The translations under genes were made by a program, and so were the position numbers. The notes under the pieces are model-generated. The model had not been told where the DNA came from and ran no database searches. It saw nothing but the letters and a program-made list of their open reading frames with translations. From positions 620,001-684,000 of the forward strand of contig CAVSEV010000005.1 of NCBI GenBank assembly GCA_963727015.1: a stretch of DNA of 64,000 bases. The letters run 5' to 3'. Shown here piece after piece: positions 42,724-50,927 of the stretch (position 1 is the stretch's first letter; every line of letters begins with the position of its first letter). Source of the stretch: DATFVJ01 sp963727015. GTDB taxonomy: Bacteria > Actinomycetota > Actinomycetes > Streptosporangiales > Streptosporangiaceae.

Positions 42724-43866
42724 GTGACCGGACTACCGTATGTGCTGCTCAGCTGCGCCGTGTCGGCAGACGGCTACCTGGATGACGCCAGCGCGTCCAG
42801 GCTTGTGCTGTCCAGCGCGGCCGATGCGGATCGCGTGGATGAGGTCAGGGCAGGCGTGGACGCGATCCTGGTCGGCGCTGCGACCATCCGGCGGGACAAT
42901 CCCCGGCTGCTCGTGCGTTCGAAGGCCCGGCGGGAGGCGCGTACCGCCTGCGGGCTGCCGCCAAGCCCGGTCAAGTTGACGCTGACCGCTACCGGGGACC
43001 TGGATCCGGCCGCCCGCTTCTTCACTGCCGGCGACGTAGAGAAGCTCGTCTACTGCGCAACACCAGCGCTCGCCGTGACCCGTGCCCGGCTGGCGGGCGT
43101 TGCCACGGTCATCGATGCGGGTAACCAGCCCACCCCCCGTGCCCTGCTCGCCGACCTGGCCGGGCGGGGCATCGGACGATTGATGGTCGAGGGTGGCGCG
43201 CGGGTGCTGACGCAATTCCTCGCGGCCGGGCTCGCCGATGAGCTGCAGCTGGTGGTCGCGCCCTTCTTCGTGGGCGACCCGGCGGCGCCGCGCTTCGCAC
43301 GGCCGGCCAAGTACCCGCATGATGCGGGCAACCCCATGACGCTGGCCGAAGCCCGCAGGCTCGGCGATGTGGTGCTGCTGCGCTACCTGCTCGGGCCGGC
43401 GGCCGGGGACCTGCGCTGGCTGCGTCAGGCGATCGAGATTTCCCGCCGGTGCCCGCCTTCGCCGCGCGCCTATTCGGTGGGTGCGGTCATCGTCGGCTCC
43501 GGCGGCGATGTCGTGGCCACCGGCTATTCGCGCGAGCAGGATGGCAGCGACCACGCTGAGGAGGTGGCGCTGCGCAAGGCTTCCGCCGGACCGCTCGGCG
43601 GCCAAGGGCTCGCGGGCGCGACCCTGTACAGCTCGCTCGAGCCGTGCAGTACCCGTGCGTCGCGGCCACGTACCTGCACGGAGCTGATCATCGCGGCCGG
43701 GATCGAGCGCGTCGTGTTCGCCTGGCGCGAGCCGGACCTGTTCGCCGATTGCCAGGGCGCCGAGATCCTTGCCGCGGCGGGCGTTGCCGTCGATGAGGTG
43801 CCCGAGCTGGCCGATCGCGTACGCGCGGTCAACGCGCACTTGTTCGGGCCGGCGGAACGGCGCTGA
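42724..43866 (+). CDS. RibD-like fusion in reversed domain order (reductase-deaminase)
   Basis: A 380-residue two-domain protein. The N-terminal 220 residues are a RibD_C/dihydrofolate-reductase-like domain ('PYVLLSCAVSADGYLDDASA', 'DAILVGAATIRRDNPRLLVR', 'IGRLMVEGGARVLTQFLAAG'). The C-terminal 150 residues are a cytidine-deaminase-like domain with zinc ligands H277-A-E279 and C308/C318 in 'LEPCSTRASRPRTC'. Canonical RibD has the deaminase first and the reductase second. It probably acts in riboflavin synthesis (pyrimidine deamination and ribose reduction) or in a related pathway. No other rib gene is near, so the pathway is inference. Confidence 0.85.
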   Translation: MTGLPYVLLSCAVSADGYLDDASASRLVLSSAADADRVDEVRAGVDAILVGAATIRRDNPRLLVRSKARREARTACGLPPSPVKLTLTATGDLDPAARFFTAGDVEKLVYCATPALAVTRARLAGVATVIDAGNQPTPRALLADLAGRGIGRLMVEGGARVLTQFLAAGLADELQLVVAPFFVGDPAAPRFARPAKYPHDAGNPMTLAEARRLGDVVLLRYLLGPAAGDLRWLRQAIEISRRCPPSPRAYSVGAVIVGSGGDVVATGYSREQDGSDHAEEVALRKASAGPLGGQGLAGATLYSSLEPCSTRASRPRTCTELIIAAGIERVVFAWREPDLFADCQGAEILAAAGVAVDEVPELADRVRAVNAHLFGPAERR

Positions 43867-44400
43867 GCCATACCCTCCCGGCTCTCTGCGGGCCACCGCC
43901 GCGAGGGCCGCGGCCACGCTACCCGTCGGCGTCATGAGAGCCCGCGTCGTGAGGCGGATCCCGCACGGGAGAACGCGCGTGCGCAGGGGGACGAGGTGGT
44001 TCACCTGCACGGGTAACCGAGCCGGAGGGGCGTGTAACCGAGCCGGAGGGGCGTGCGCAGGCGCGAGCCGAGAGGTGGCTGGCGACTCCGCCCAGCCGGA
44101 GCGGGGCGGGGGTCTGGATACGTTGGCGCGGCGCATCCGCCTGGGCCGTCCGTCCGGATCGCAGCTGAGCCGGACTACCCAGCTCAGCTCCGGAAGCCGG
44201 CCCGGCTGTCGGCGGGTCCGCGCCTCCGTGTCTGGCACGGGCCGGACCGCGGATCATCGCCTGCGTCGTGCCACGGCGGCGCGGCGCCGTGGGCCTTGGC
44301 GACGGGCTGGTGCTGCGGGTCGCCGCGGTGGCCGGCCGCATTACCCCAAATAGGCCCGGAACCCGCCGCCTGTCCCAGGCACCACGCCGGGCCCATCCAC

Positions 44401-44412
44401 TACGGTAGGGCC
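44401..44412 (+). promoter_or_regulatory. TACGGT -10 before nucS
   Basis: TACGGT, six bases, then GTG 44413; identical in layout to the box before the MarR gene at 56208. Consistent with a leaderless nucS transcript. Confidence 0.55.
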
Positions 44413-45072
44413 GTGCGGCTTGTCATCGCGCGGTGCAGCGTCGACTACGTCGGCCGGCTGACTGCCCACCTGCCAAGTGCCCCTCGGCTGCTCCTGCTCA
44501 AGGCGGACGGGTCGGTCTCCGTCCATGCCGACGACCGGGCCTACAAGCCGCTGAACTGGATGAGCCCGCCGTGCACCCTCAAAGAGTGCGACCAGGCGTG
44601 GACGGTGACCAACAAGGCGGGCGAGCAGTTGGTGATCACCATTGAAGAGGTGCTGCACGACTCCCGGCACGAGCTTGGCGTGGACCCTGGCCTGGTCAAG
44701 GACGGAGTCGAGGCGCACCTTCAGGAGTTGCTCGCGGCTAGCCCGGCCGCGCTGGGCAGTGGCTTCACGCTGGTGCGACGCGAGTATCCCACCGCCATCG
44801 GCCCGGTGGACCTGCTCTGCCGCGACGCCGACCGCAGCGCTGTGGCCGTGGAGATCAAGCGGCGCGGCGAAATCGATGGCGTCGAGCAACTCACCAGGTA
44901 CCTGGACTTGCTCAATCGAGATCCGCTGCTCGCTCCTGTGCGCGGCGTATTCGCGGCGCAGGAGATCAAGCCACAGGCGCGGGTGCTCGCGGAAGATCGT
45001 GGCATCCGCTGCGTGACGGTCGACTACGACGCGCTGCGGGGTGTCGACCGCGGCGGCCTCACCCTGTTCTGA
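44413..45072 (+). CDS. nucS: endonuclease NucS
   Basis: Mismatch-specific endonuclease that substitutes for MutS/MutL in actinobacteria. It has 219 residues. An N-terminal DNA-binding/dimerisation domain ('RLVIARCSVDYVGRLTAHLP', 'LKADGSVSVHADDRAYKPLN') is followed by the RecB-like nuclease core: D133 in 'IGPVDLLCRD', E147 and K149 in 'VAVEIKRRG', then 'VEQLTRYLDLL'. The C-terminus 'GGLTLF' fits a beta-clamp-binding tail. The start is GTG 44413; the frame is open far upstream, but that part is shadow. Confidence 0.95.
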   Translation: MRLVIARCSVDYVGRLTAHLPSAPRLLLLKADGSVSVHADDRAYKPLNWMSPPCTLKECDQAWTVTNKAGEQLVITIEEVLHDSRHELGVDPGLVKDGVEAHLQELLAASPAALGSGFTLVRREYPTAIGPVDLLCRDADRSAVAVEIKRRGEIDGVEQLTRYLDLLNRDPLLAPVRGVFAAQEIKPQARVLAEDRGIRCVTVDYDALRGVDRGGLTLF

Positions 45073-45161
45073 GTAATAACCAGTTCTGAGAACTAACCGG
45101 TGAGTAATAACGGCGCGCACTGCCCGATCATGGTCCAGGGGTGTCACGCCGGCCCCGGCGA

Positions 45162-45218
45162 TGACACACAATGGCCCATAGGGTGTCAGAATCGGCACAC
45201 AATGGCCCATTGTGTGCC
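45162..45218. promoter_or_regulatory. paired palindromes upstream of the gene at 45450
   Basis: A perfect palindrome with 12-base arms (GGCACACAATGG and complement around one C) spans 45194-45218. Immediately before it, TGACAC (45162) and GTGTCA (45183) flank a second copy of ACAATGGCCCAT. The doubled site suggests a dimeric regulator's operator pair, or a hairpin in RNA. Confidence 0.5.
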
Positions 45219-45227
45219 ACTGCCGCG

Positions 45228-45330
45228 GCGCGCGGCGCTGCTGGGGCGCGGCGCTGCGGCGCGCGGCGGCGCTGCTGGGGCGCGGCGCTGTGGCGCGCGG
45301 CGCTGCTGGCCGCTGCGCCGCTGCGTTGGG
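45228..45330. repeat. GC-rich imperfect repeats
   Basis: Irregular repeats of GCGCGGCGCTGCTGG fill the space between the palindromes and the next gene. The rest of 45073-45449 holds no gene. Confidence 0.7.
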
Positions 45331-45449
45331 CCAGGTCGCATTCGAAACGGCGAGTCGTGGACCATGGTGCGGGCCGTGCCAGTATGACCGCACAATATAT
45401 GAGTGACGATCAGCGGCTGCGGTGGCGCACGGGCGGATGGGGCAGGGCC

Positions 45450-45824
45450 ATGAGCCCGCGCCGGGTCCGCCGTGAGCCGGGCAAGCCGCCGCCCGATCCC
45501 GTCGAGCAGGTCGAGTCGTGGCCGGACGGCGACTGGGTGGTGCGCCCGGTGTCCGGCGCGGCGGCGGCGAAGGCCTACCGCTGCCCGGGCTGCGACCAAG
45601 AGATACCTGCCGGCGCGCCGCACGTCGTCGCCTGGCCCGCCGCCGCGCAGCCGTTCGGGATGAATGCTGGCATCGGCGACCGTCGGCACTGGCACCGGCC
45701 CTGCTGGCGGCGGCGCCTGCACCGGCGCCCTGTCCGGCCTGCCCGGCCCGCCAGGCCCGCCAGGTCCACCCGGCCCGCCCGGCCCGCCCGGCCCGCCCGG
45801 CCGGGAGGGGGCGCGGGAGGGTGA
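45450..45824 (+). CDS. conserved actinobacterial protein with CxxC/HxxC zinc site, repetitive tail
   Basis: A 124-residue protein usually annotated loosely as 'ATP/GTP-binding protein' in Streptomyces, where it also follows nucS; I see no nucleotide-binding motif. The core 'KAYRCPGCDQEIPAGAPHVV' and 'GDRRHWHRPCW' supplies CxxC and HxxxC ligands for a zinc ribbon. The last 35 residues are Arg-Pro-Ala repeats (9 bp). ATG 45450 matches the family start 'MSPRR'; an ATG at 45402 could add 16 residues. The paired palindromes upstream may regulate it. Confidence 0.75.
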   Translation: MSPRRVRREPGKPPPDPVEQVESWPDGDWVVRPVSGAAAAKAYRCPGCDQEIPAGAPHVVAWPAAAQPFGMNAGIGDRRHWHRPCWRRRLHRRPVRPARPARPARSTRPARPARPARPGGGAGG

Positions 45825-45913
45825 CCTGGGCGGGCCGGCGGCAACGGTGAGCCCCGCGGGCATGCGAATGACCAACGCGCACGCGTGCGGATGACGATGA
45901 GAGGGAGGCGAGC

Positions 45914-46651
45914 GTGGCAGGCCAGGCCCACAGTGCCGAGATCCGTGCGGCCACGGTGCTTCCTGGCAGGCGGTCGCCGGTCAGCCTGCGCACCGAGGAT
46001 GGGCTGGACCTGGTCGGCGAGCTGGCGTTGCCCGCGGGGCGGGATCCGGCCGCGACCCTTGTCTGCCTGCACCCGCTGCCCACCCACGGCGGCATGATGG
46101 ACAGCCATATCCTGCGCAAGGCGGCGAACCGGCTGCCCGCGCTGGCTGATCTTGCCGTGCTGCGGTTCAACACGCGCGGCACCTCGTCGGATCACGGCAC
46201 CAGCGAAGGCGAGTTCGGCGGAGGCGAGCACGAACGCCACGACGTGGCGGCTGCCGTCGGTTACGCGACCTCCGCCGGGCTGCCCGTCCGCTGGCTGCTC
46301 GGCTGGTCGTTCGGCACCGAACTGGCGCTGATGTGGGGAAATATCCCGGACGTAGCGGGCGCCCTACTGCTGTCACCGCCGCTGCGCCGTGCCACGGACG
46401 CGGATCTGGATGCCTGGGCCGCATCAGGTAAGCCACTGACCGCCCTGGTCCCCGAGCTTGACGACTACCTGCGGCCGGCCGAGGCGCTGGAGAGGTTCGC
46501 CCGGGTACCGCAGGCGGAGGTCGTGGCGGTGCCGGGGGCCAAGCACCTGTGGGTGGGAGAACCCTACGTCCGGATCGCGCTCAATGAGATCGTGAAGCGG
46601 GTTAACCCGGCCGCGTGGCCCCTCCCCACCGAGTGGAAGGATCCCTCATGA
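45914..46651 (+). CDS. alpha/beta hydrolase
   Basis: A 245-residue soluble hydrolase. The nucleophile elbow is 'LGWSFGTELAL' (Gly-x-Ser-x-Gly), and 'LVCLHPLPTHGGMMDSHILR' and 'VLRFNTRGTSSDHGTS' are the oxyanion-side strands typical of the dienelactone-hydrolase/CocE-like subgroup. The catalytic His is probably in 'VPGAKHLWVG'. GTG 45914 follows GAGGGAGG. Its stop overlaps the start of the SDR gene (ATGA), so the two are coupled and may share a substrate, which cannot be named from sequence. Confidence 0.88.
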   Translation: MAGQAHSAEIRAATVLPGRRSPVSLRTEDGLDLVGELALPAGRDPAATLVCLHPLPTHGGMMDSHILRKAANRLPALADLAVLRFNTRGTSSDHGTSEGEFGGGEHERHDVAAAVGYATSAGLPVRWLLGWSFGTELALMWGNIPDVAGALLLSPPLRRATDADLDAWAASGKPLTALVPELDDYLRPAEALERFARVPQAEVVAVPGAKHLWVGEPYVRIALNEIVKRVNPAAWPLPTEWKDPS

Positions 46652-47409
46652 ACCTGTTCGACCTGACCGGGAAGACGGCGCTGATCACAGGCGCGTCGCG
46701 GGGCATCGGCCGCGCGATCGCGGTCGCCATGGCCGATGCGGGTGCCGGCCTCGCGCTCGTCGCACGCAGCGCGGAAGGCCTGGCAGAGACGGCGAGGCTG
46801 GCTACGCGGCAGGGCGGCAAGGCGATTGTCATCCAGGCCGATGTGACCCGCCAGGAGGACGTGGCGGCGGCAGTCGCCGACGCGACCGGGCAGTTCGGCC
46901 AGGTCGACATCCTGGTGAACAACGCGGGAGGTTCCAGCTTCCTGGTGCCGTTCGCCGATCTCCGGCTGCCAGCGTGGGAAAAGATCATGAAGCTGAACCT
47001 GACCTCCGCTGTGTACGCCTGCCATGCGATCAGCAAGCACATGCTGGAACGTGGTAGCGGGTCAGTCATTAACGTCGCCTCCGTGGCCGGCGTGGCCTCT
47101 GCGCCACTGCTGGCCCCGTATGGTGCCGCCAAGGCGGGCCTGATCAACCTGACCAAGTCACTGGCGGTGGAATGGGCCGAGTCCGGGGTGCGGGTGAACG
47201 CGTTGTGTCCCGGCTGGACGGCCACCGATCTGAACCGCGGCTTGTGGGATGACGGTCACGGCGGCAGCGCGACCGTCGAGGCTGTGCCGATGAAGCGATG
47301 GGGCAGGGCCGAGGAAATGGCAGGCCCCGCGGTTTTCCTTGCGAGTGACGCGTCGTCGTACCTCACGGGCCAGGCCATCGTCGTTGACGGTGGCCAGACC
47401 GCGATCTGA
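46648..47409 (+). CDS. short-chain dehydrogenase/reductase
   Basis: A 253-residue classical SDR. The cofactor motif 'TGASRGIGRAIAVAMADAG' (TGxxxGIG), 'NNAGG', the catalytic Ser in 'INVASVAGVAS', and 'YGAAKAGL' (Tyr-x-x-x-Lys) are all present, and 'GQAIVVDGGQTAI' ends the protein. It is related to FabG-type 3-oxoacyl reductases; NADPH or NADH preference is not certain. It is translationally coupled to the hydrolase gene. Confidence 0.9.
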   Translation: MNLFDLTGKTALITGASRGIGRAIAVAMADAGAGLALVARSAEGLAETARLATRQGGKAIVIQADVTRQEDVAAAVADATGQFGQVDILVNNAGGSSFLVPFADLRLPAWEKIMKLNLTSAVYACHAISKHMLERGSGSVINVASVAGVASAPLLAPYGAAKAGLINLTKSLAVEWAESGVRVNALCPGWTATDLNRGLWDDGHGGSATVEAVPMKRWGRAEEMAGPAVFLASDASSYLTGQAIVVDGGQTAI

Positions 47410-47485
47410 CCACCGCCCGGCAGGCATACGACGACAACATGTCCCGTGAGCCAGGATCGCGGCCTGGCCCACGGGACCTAGCGGA

Positions 47486-48856
47486 TTACTCGGTCCACCA
47501 CTCCTCGTCCTTGGCCTGGCCACTCTTGACACCCGGCCTAACCGCCTGCGCCGGAACCGGCTGCTTTTGCGGCGAGGGGCCGCCCGGCTTCTGCGGCTGC
47601 TGAACGTCTCTTGGCTGTTGCTGCTGCGGTGCCGCCGGGTGCGGGCCCGGCGGAGGGCCCTGCTGGCCGCCGATCGCCGGCTTGGGCTGGCTGGGCTGCA
47701 GCGCGGCGTCGAGCCCTGGCATCTGCGCACCGAGCAACTGGCGCAGCTGGGCCAGATGACCCTGGATGCTGTCCTTCTGCCTGGTCAGGTCGTCGACGTG
47801 GCGCTGAGCGGAGGCGCGGTGCCGCTCGGCCTCGGACTTGACCTCGGCCAGGTGCTGATCCGCCTGCGACTTGGCCTGGCCGAGGACCTGGTCGGCGTTC
47901 TTCTTCGCGTTGGTAACAAGCTGCTTGGCGTGCTGCTCGGCCTCGCGCCTTGTCTGTTCCGCCTGGGCGCTGGCCTTGGCGGCGCGCTGCTCGGCTGTGG
48001 CCGCGCGCTGCTCGGCCTCTGTGACCAGCTTCTGCGTGGCGGCCTGCGCTGCGGCGAGCCGCTCGGCCTCCTGCCGTTCGGCCTCTTCGCGACGGGACGC
48101 GAGCTGGATCTCGAACTCGGCCTCCGCCTGGGCGCGCTGCGCCTCGCTCTCCTCCAGGATCCGCTGCGCCTGCGCCCGCATCTCATCGGCCTGGCGCTTG
48201 GCGGTGGTGAGGATCTCGTCCCGCTCGCGCTTCGTCGACGCGCGCAGCTGCGCGACTTCCCGCTCGGTGCTCGTGCGCAGCTTGGCGATGTCTCGCTCGG
48301 CCGCGGCACGCTTCTCCGCGATTTCATGATCCGCCGTCGCGCGCAGCTTGGCGACCTCACGCTCGGTGGTGGAGGTCAGCTCCTCGGCCTCGCGCCGCAC
48401 GCTCGTGCGGATGGCGTCCGCCTCGCGCTCGGCAGCGCCGCGCAGGTCGTCCGTCTCCCGCTTGGCGTTCGCCCGCAACTCGTTGGCCTGGTTCTCGGCC
48501 GCGGCGCGGAATTCGGCCGCGTCAACCTTGGCCGCCGCCTTGATTTCATTGGCTTCCGAACGTGCCGCCTGAACCAGTTCTGTTGCCTGCTCCTCGGCGA
48601 GCCGAAGCAACTGCTCGATGCGCGCGCCAAGACCGGAGTAAGTGGGCCGCTCCTGCTCCTGGATCTGGCGGTGCGCCTCGGAGAGCTCGCGCTGCATTGC
48701 CAGCACCTGCTCACGGTGCTGGCGAACCTCAGCATCGAGCTGCTTTATGTGCCCGTCGACCTGGCCCCGGTCGTAGCCGCGGAGCACCGTGTCGAACTCG
48801 CGTGGGGGTGTTTCCTCGAAGAAGTTGCTCAACTGGGCGTCGATGTCGGACTGCAT
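47486..48856 (-). CDS. FilP-like DivIVA-type coiled-coil protein
   Basis: A 456-residue cytoskeletal-type protein. The N-terminus 'REFDTVLRGYDRGQVDGHIK' is a DivIVA-like membrane-binding/anchor motif. Then 'PTYSGLGARIEQLLRLAEEQ' matches Streptomyces FilP, and about 270 residues of Ala/Glu/Arg/Lys coiled coil follow (to about residue 385), with a Pro/Gln-rich tail. In Streptomyces, FilP polarises hyphal growth and mechanical rigidity, and it lies in the same neighbourhood (next to the epimerase and thiolase genes). The ATG at 48856 comes eight bases after a CAGGAT box on the minus strand. Heptad length and the tail differ from FilP, so orthology is likely but not proven. Confidence 0.8.
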   Translation of the reverse strand: MQSDIDAQLSNFFEETPPREFDTVLRGYDRGQVDGHIKQLDAEVRQHREQVLAMQRELSEAHRQIQEQERPTYSGLGARIEQLLRLAEEQATELVQAARSEANEIKAAAKVDAAEFRAAAENQANELRANAKRETDDLRGAAEREADAIRTSVRREAEELTSTTEREVAKLRATADHEIAEKRAAAERDIAKLRTSTEREVAQLRASTKRERDEILTTAKRQADEMRAQAQRILEESEAQRAQAEAEFEIQLASRREEAERQEAERLAAAQAATQKLVTEAEQRAATAEQRAAKASAQAEQTRREAEQHAKQLVTNAKKNADQVLGQAKSQADQHLAEVKSEAERHRASAQRHVDDLTRQKDSIQGHLAQLRQLLGAQMPGLDAALQPSQPKPAIGGQQGPPPGPHPAAPQQQQPRDVQQPQKPGGPSPQKQPVPAQAVRPGVKSGQAKDEEWWTE

Positions 48857-49161
48857 GTGGCTCGATCCTGGTGAGACGGGATGACACGCTGATCAGGCCG
48901 AGCGTGCGCGTGGCCCCCCTCCGGCGAGACGACACGGTCACCAGCGGTCCGGTGACCTGACCAGCCCCGCCGGGACGGCGCGTAGCAAATCACTCGCCCG
49001 GCGTTTGAAAGCGTACTCCGCCTGCGCACCGTTGGAGGCGCCTTTGCGGGTGCCTTCGAACTCGCTCGGCCTTTCGGCGTCCATTATCTACTATTGCCGT
49101 ACCTGGCGGTGCTGTGGTCGGGGCGGCGCGCCGGCCAGGGACGTTTGTCCCTCCGCTGTCC

Positions 49162-49578
49162 TCAGGGCGCCTGCACCAGTTCGGTTAGCACACCGCCGAC
49201 GTCCGCGGGATGCAGAAAGGCGATCGAGGCGCCCATCGAACCATGCCGGGGCCGCTCATCGATCAGCCGGAGGCCATGACCGCCGATGGCTTCGAGCGCC
49301 ATGGTGATGTCAGTCACGCCGTAGCCGATATGGTGAACTCCCTCGCCGCGGCGGGCCAGGAACCTGCCGACCGGCGTGTCGGGATGCAGTGGCTCGAGCA
49401 GCTGAATGTAGGACGACCCGGCCGGCGCGTCGGCGACGTGCAGCATCGCCTCGTGGACGCCCTGTTCTTCGTTGGTTTCCTGGCTCACGACACTGAGCCC
49501 GAATACCGACCTGTAGAACTCGATCTTCTCCGCCACGTTGTGGCAGGCGATCCCTACGTGATCGATCCGCGTCAGCAT
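49162..49578 (-). CDS. mce: methylmalonyl-CoA epimerase
   Basis: Interconverts (2R)- and (2S)-methylmalonyl-CoA. It is a 138-residue glyoxalase/VOC fold protein with metal ligands in 'RIDHVGIACHNV' (His), 'IQLLEPL' (Glu) and 'GVHHIGYGV' (His) and the catalytic region 'RLIDERPRHGSMGASIAFLH'. It sits divergently from the thiolase gene with 140 bases between, where both promoters must lie. The adenosyltransferase, MeaB and the mutase in this window belong to the same metabolism. Confidence 0.92.
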   Translation of the reverse strand: MLTRIDHVGIACHNVAEKIEFYRSVFGLSVVSQETNEEQGVHEAMLHVADAPAGSSYIQLLEPLHPDTPVGRFLARRGEGVHHIGYGVTDITMALEAIGGHGLRLIDERPRHGSMGASIAFLHPADVGGVLTELVQAP

Positions 49579-49718
49579 CGCTGGCTCACCCGTCCGCGCC
49601 CCTCACGACCCTCCACAATCCCTCCCTGGCTCATCAGCGCTGGTTCCCAATCGGCCTGGCACGACCGTGTCATGGGTATCGTGACAAACGACCTAACCGG
49701 ACGACGCGGAGGGGTTGC

Positions 49719-50927
49719 ATGTCAGCAGCGGTCTCAGCAGCGGTCATCGTGAGCGGCGCCCGCACGCCCGTCGGCAGGCTGCTCGGCTCGCTCAAGGATT
49801 TCACCGCCATGGATCTTGGCGGGATCGCAATCAAGGCCGCGCTTGACCGGGCGGGGATCTCGGGCGGCCAGGTCGATTATGTGATCATGGGCCAGGTGCT
49901 GCAGGCAGGCGCTGGACAGATTCCTTCCAGGCAGGCCGCGGTCAAGGCCGGCATCCCGATGACGGTCCCGTCGATCACCATCAACAAGGTCTGCCTGTCC
50001 GGCCTTGACGCCATCGCGCTCGCTGCCCAGCTGATCAGGGCGGGGGAGTTCGAGGTCGTGGTCGCCGGCGGCATGGAGTCGATGACAAATGCGCCGCATC
50101 TGCTGCCCGGATCGAGGACCGGCTACACCTACGGCTCGGTCACGTTGCTCGACGCGATGGCGCAGGACGGGCTGACCGACAGTTTCGACCAGGTGTCGAT
50201 GGGCGAGTCGACAGAGCGCTACAACGCCAAGCTCGGCATCGGCCGTGCGGAGCAGGACGAGTTCGCGGCGCGCTCGCACCAGCGCGCAGCGGCGGCGACG
50301 GCGGCCGGCTTGCTGGCAGGTGAGATCGTGCCAGTCGAGGTGCCGCGGCACCGCGGCGGACCGGTTGTGGTGAGCCAGGACGAAGGCGTCCGCCCCGACA
50401 CGACCGTGGGAACGCTCAGCCGGCTACGGCCCGCCTTCGCGGCGGACGGGACGATCACGGCCGGGTCGGCGTCGCAGATCTCGGATGGCGCGTGTGCCGT
50501 CGTGGTGATGTCAGCGCAGAAAGCGGCAGAACTCGGCGCCGGCGTACTCGCCGGGATCGGGGCGCACGGCAACGTGGCCGGGCCGGACAACTCGCTGCAC
50601 TCGCAGCCCTCAGCGGCGATCATGCATGCGCTCGGCAAGGCGGGCGGTACGGTTGGCGATCTCGATCTGATCGAGATCAACGAGGCATTTGCCGCGGTGG
50701 TGATCCAGTCCATGAAGGATCTTGGTATCGGCGCGGACCGGGTTAACGTCAACGGAGGTGCGATCGCGATCGGCCATCCCATCGGCGCGTCAGGCGCACG
50801 CATCGCCCTGCATCTGGCAACTGAGCTGCGGCGGCGCGGCGGCGGTCTTGGCGCGGCCGCACTGTGCGGCGGCGGTGGCCAGGGCGACGCACTGCTGCTC
50901 CGGGTGCCGGCCCCGAGTGACCACTGA
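49719..50927 (+). CDS. acetyl-CoA C-acetyltransferase (thiolase)
   Basis: Condenses two acetyl-CoA or cleaves 3-ketoacyl-CoA. It has 402 residues. The nucleophilic Cys is in 'INKVCLSGLDAIALAAQLI', 'GGMESMTNAPHLLPG' follows, and the C-terminal 'NVNGGAIAIGHPIGASGARI' and 'AALCGGGGQGDALLLR' carry the His and second Cys. ATG 49719 has a GGAGGGG site. It overlaps the MeaB start by 11 bases, indicating an operon. Confidence 0.94.
   Translation: MSAAVSAAVIVSGARTPVGRLLGSLKDFTAMDLGGIAIKAALDRAGISGGQVDYVIMGQVLQAGAGQIPSRQAAVKAGIPMTVPSITINKVCLSGLDAIALAAQLIRAGEFEVVVAGGMESMTNAPHLLPGSRTGYTYGSVTLLDAMAQDGLTDSFDQVSMGESTERYNAKLGIGRAEQDEFAARSHQRAAAATAAGLLAGEIVPVEVPRHRGGPVVVSQDEGVRPDTTVGTLSRLRPAFAADGTITAGSASQISDGACAVVVMSAQKAAELGAGVLAGIGAHGNVAGPDNSLHSQPSAAIMHALGKAGGTVGDLDLIEINEAFAAVVIQSMKDLGIGADRVNVNGGAIAIGHPIGASGARIALHLATELRRRGGGLGAAALCGGGGQGDALLLRVPAPSDH

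Noticed and set aside
45664..45894. Collagen-like Gly-Pro-Pro repeat ORF
   Set aside because: It is an alternative frame of the Arg-Pro-Ala repeat at the end of the gene at 45450, whose zinc-ribbon core is in the other frame. Any repeat of GGCCCGCCC reads as Gly-Pro-Pro in one frame.
44341..46182. 613-codon minus-strand ORF opposite nucS
   Set aside because: It is antisense to nucS and the zinc-ribbon gene, Arg/Ala/Pro-rich, and without motifs; a typical high-GC shadow.
47567..48874. Leucine-rich plus-strand ORF opposite the FilP-like gene
   Set aside because: It is antisense to a strongly conserved coiled coil; its Leu/Gly/Arg pattern is the complement of Glu/Ala/Arg codons.
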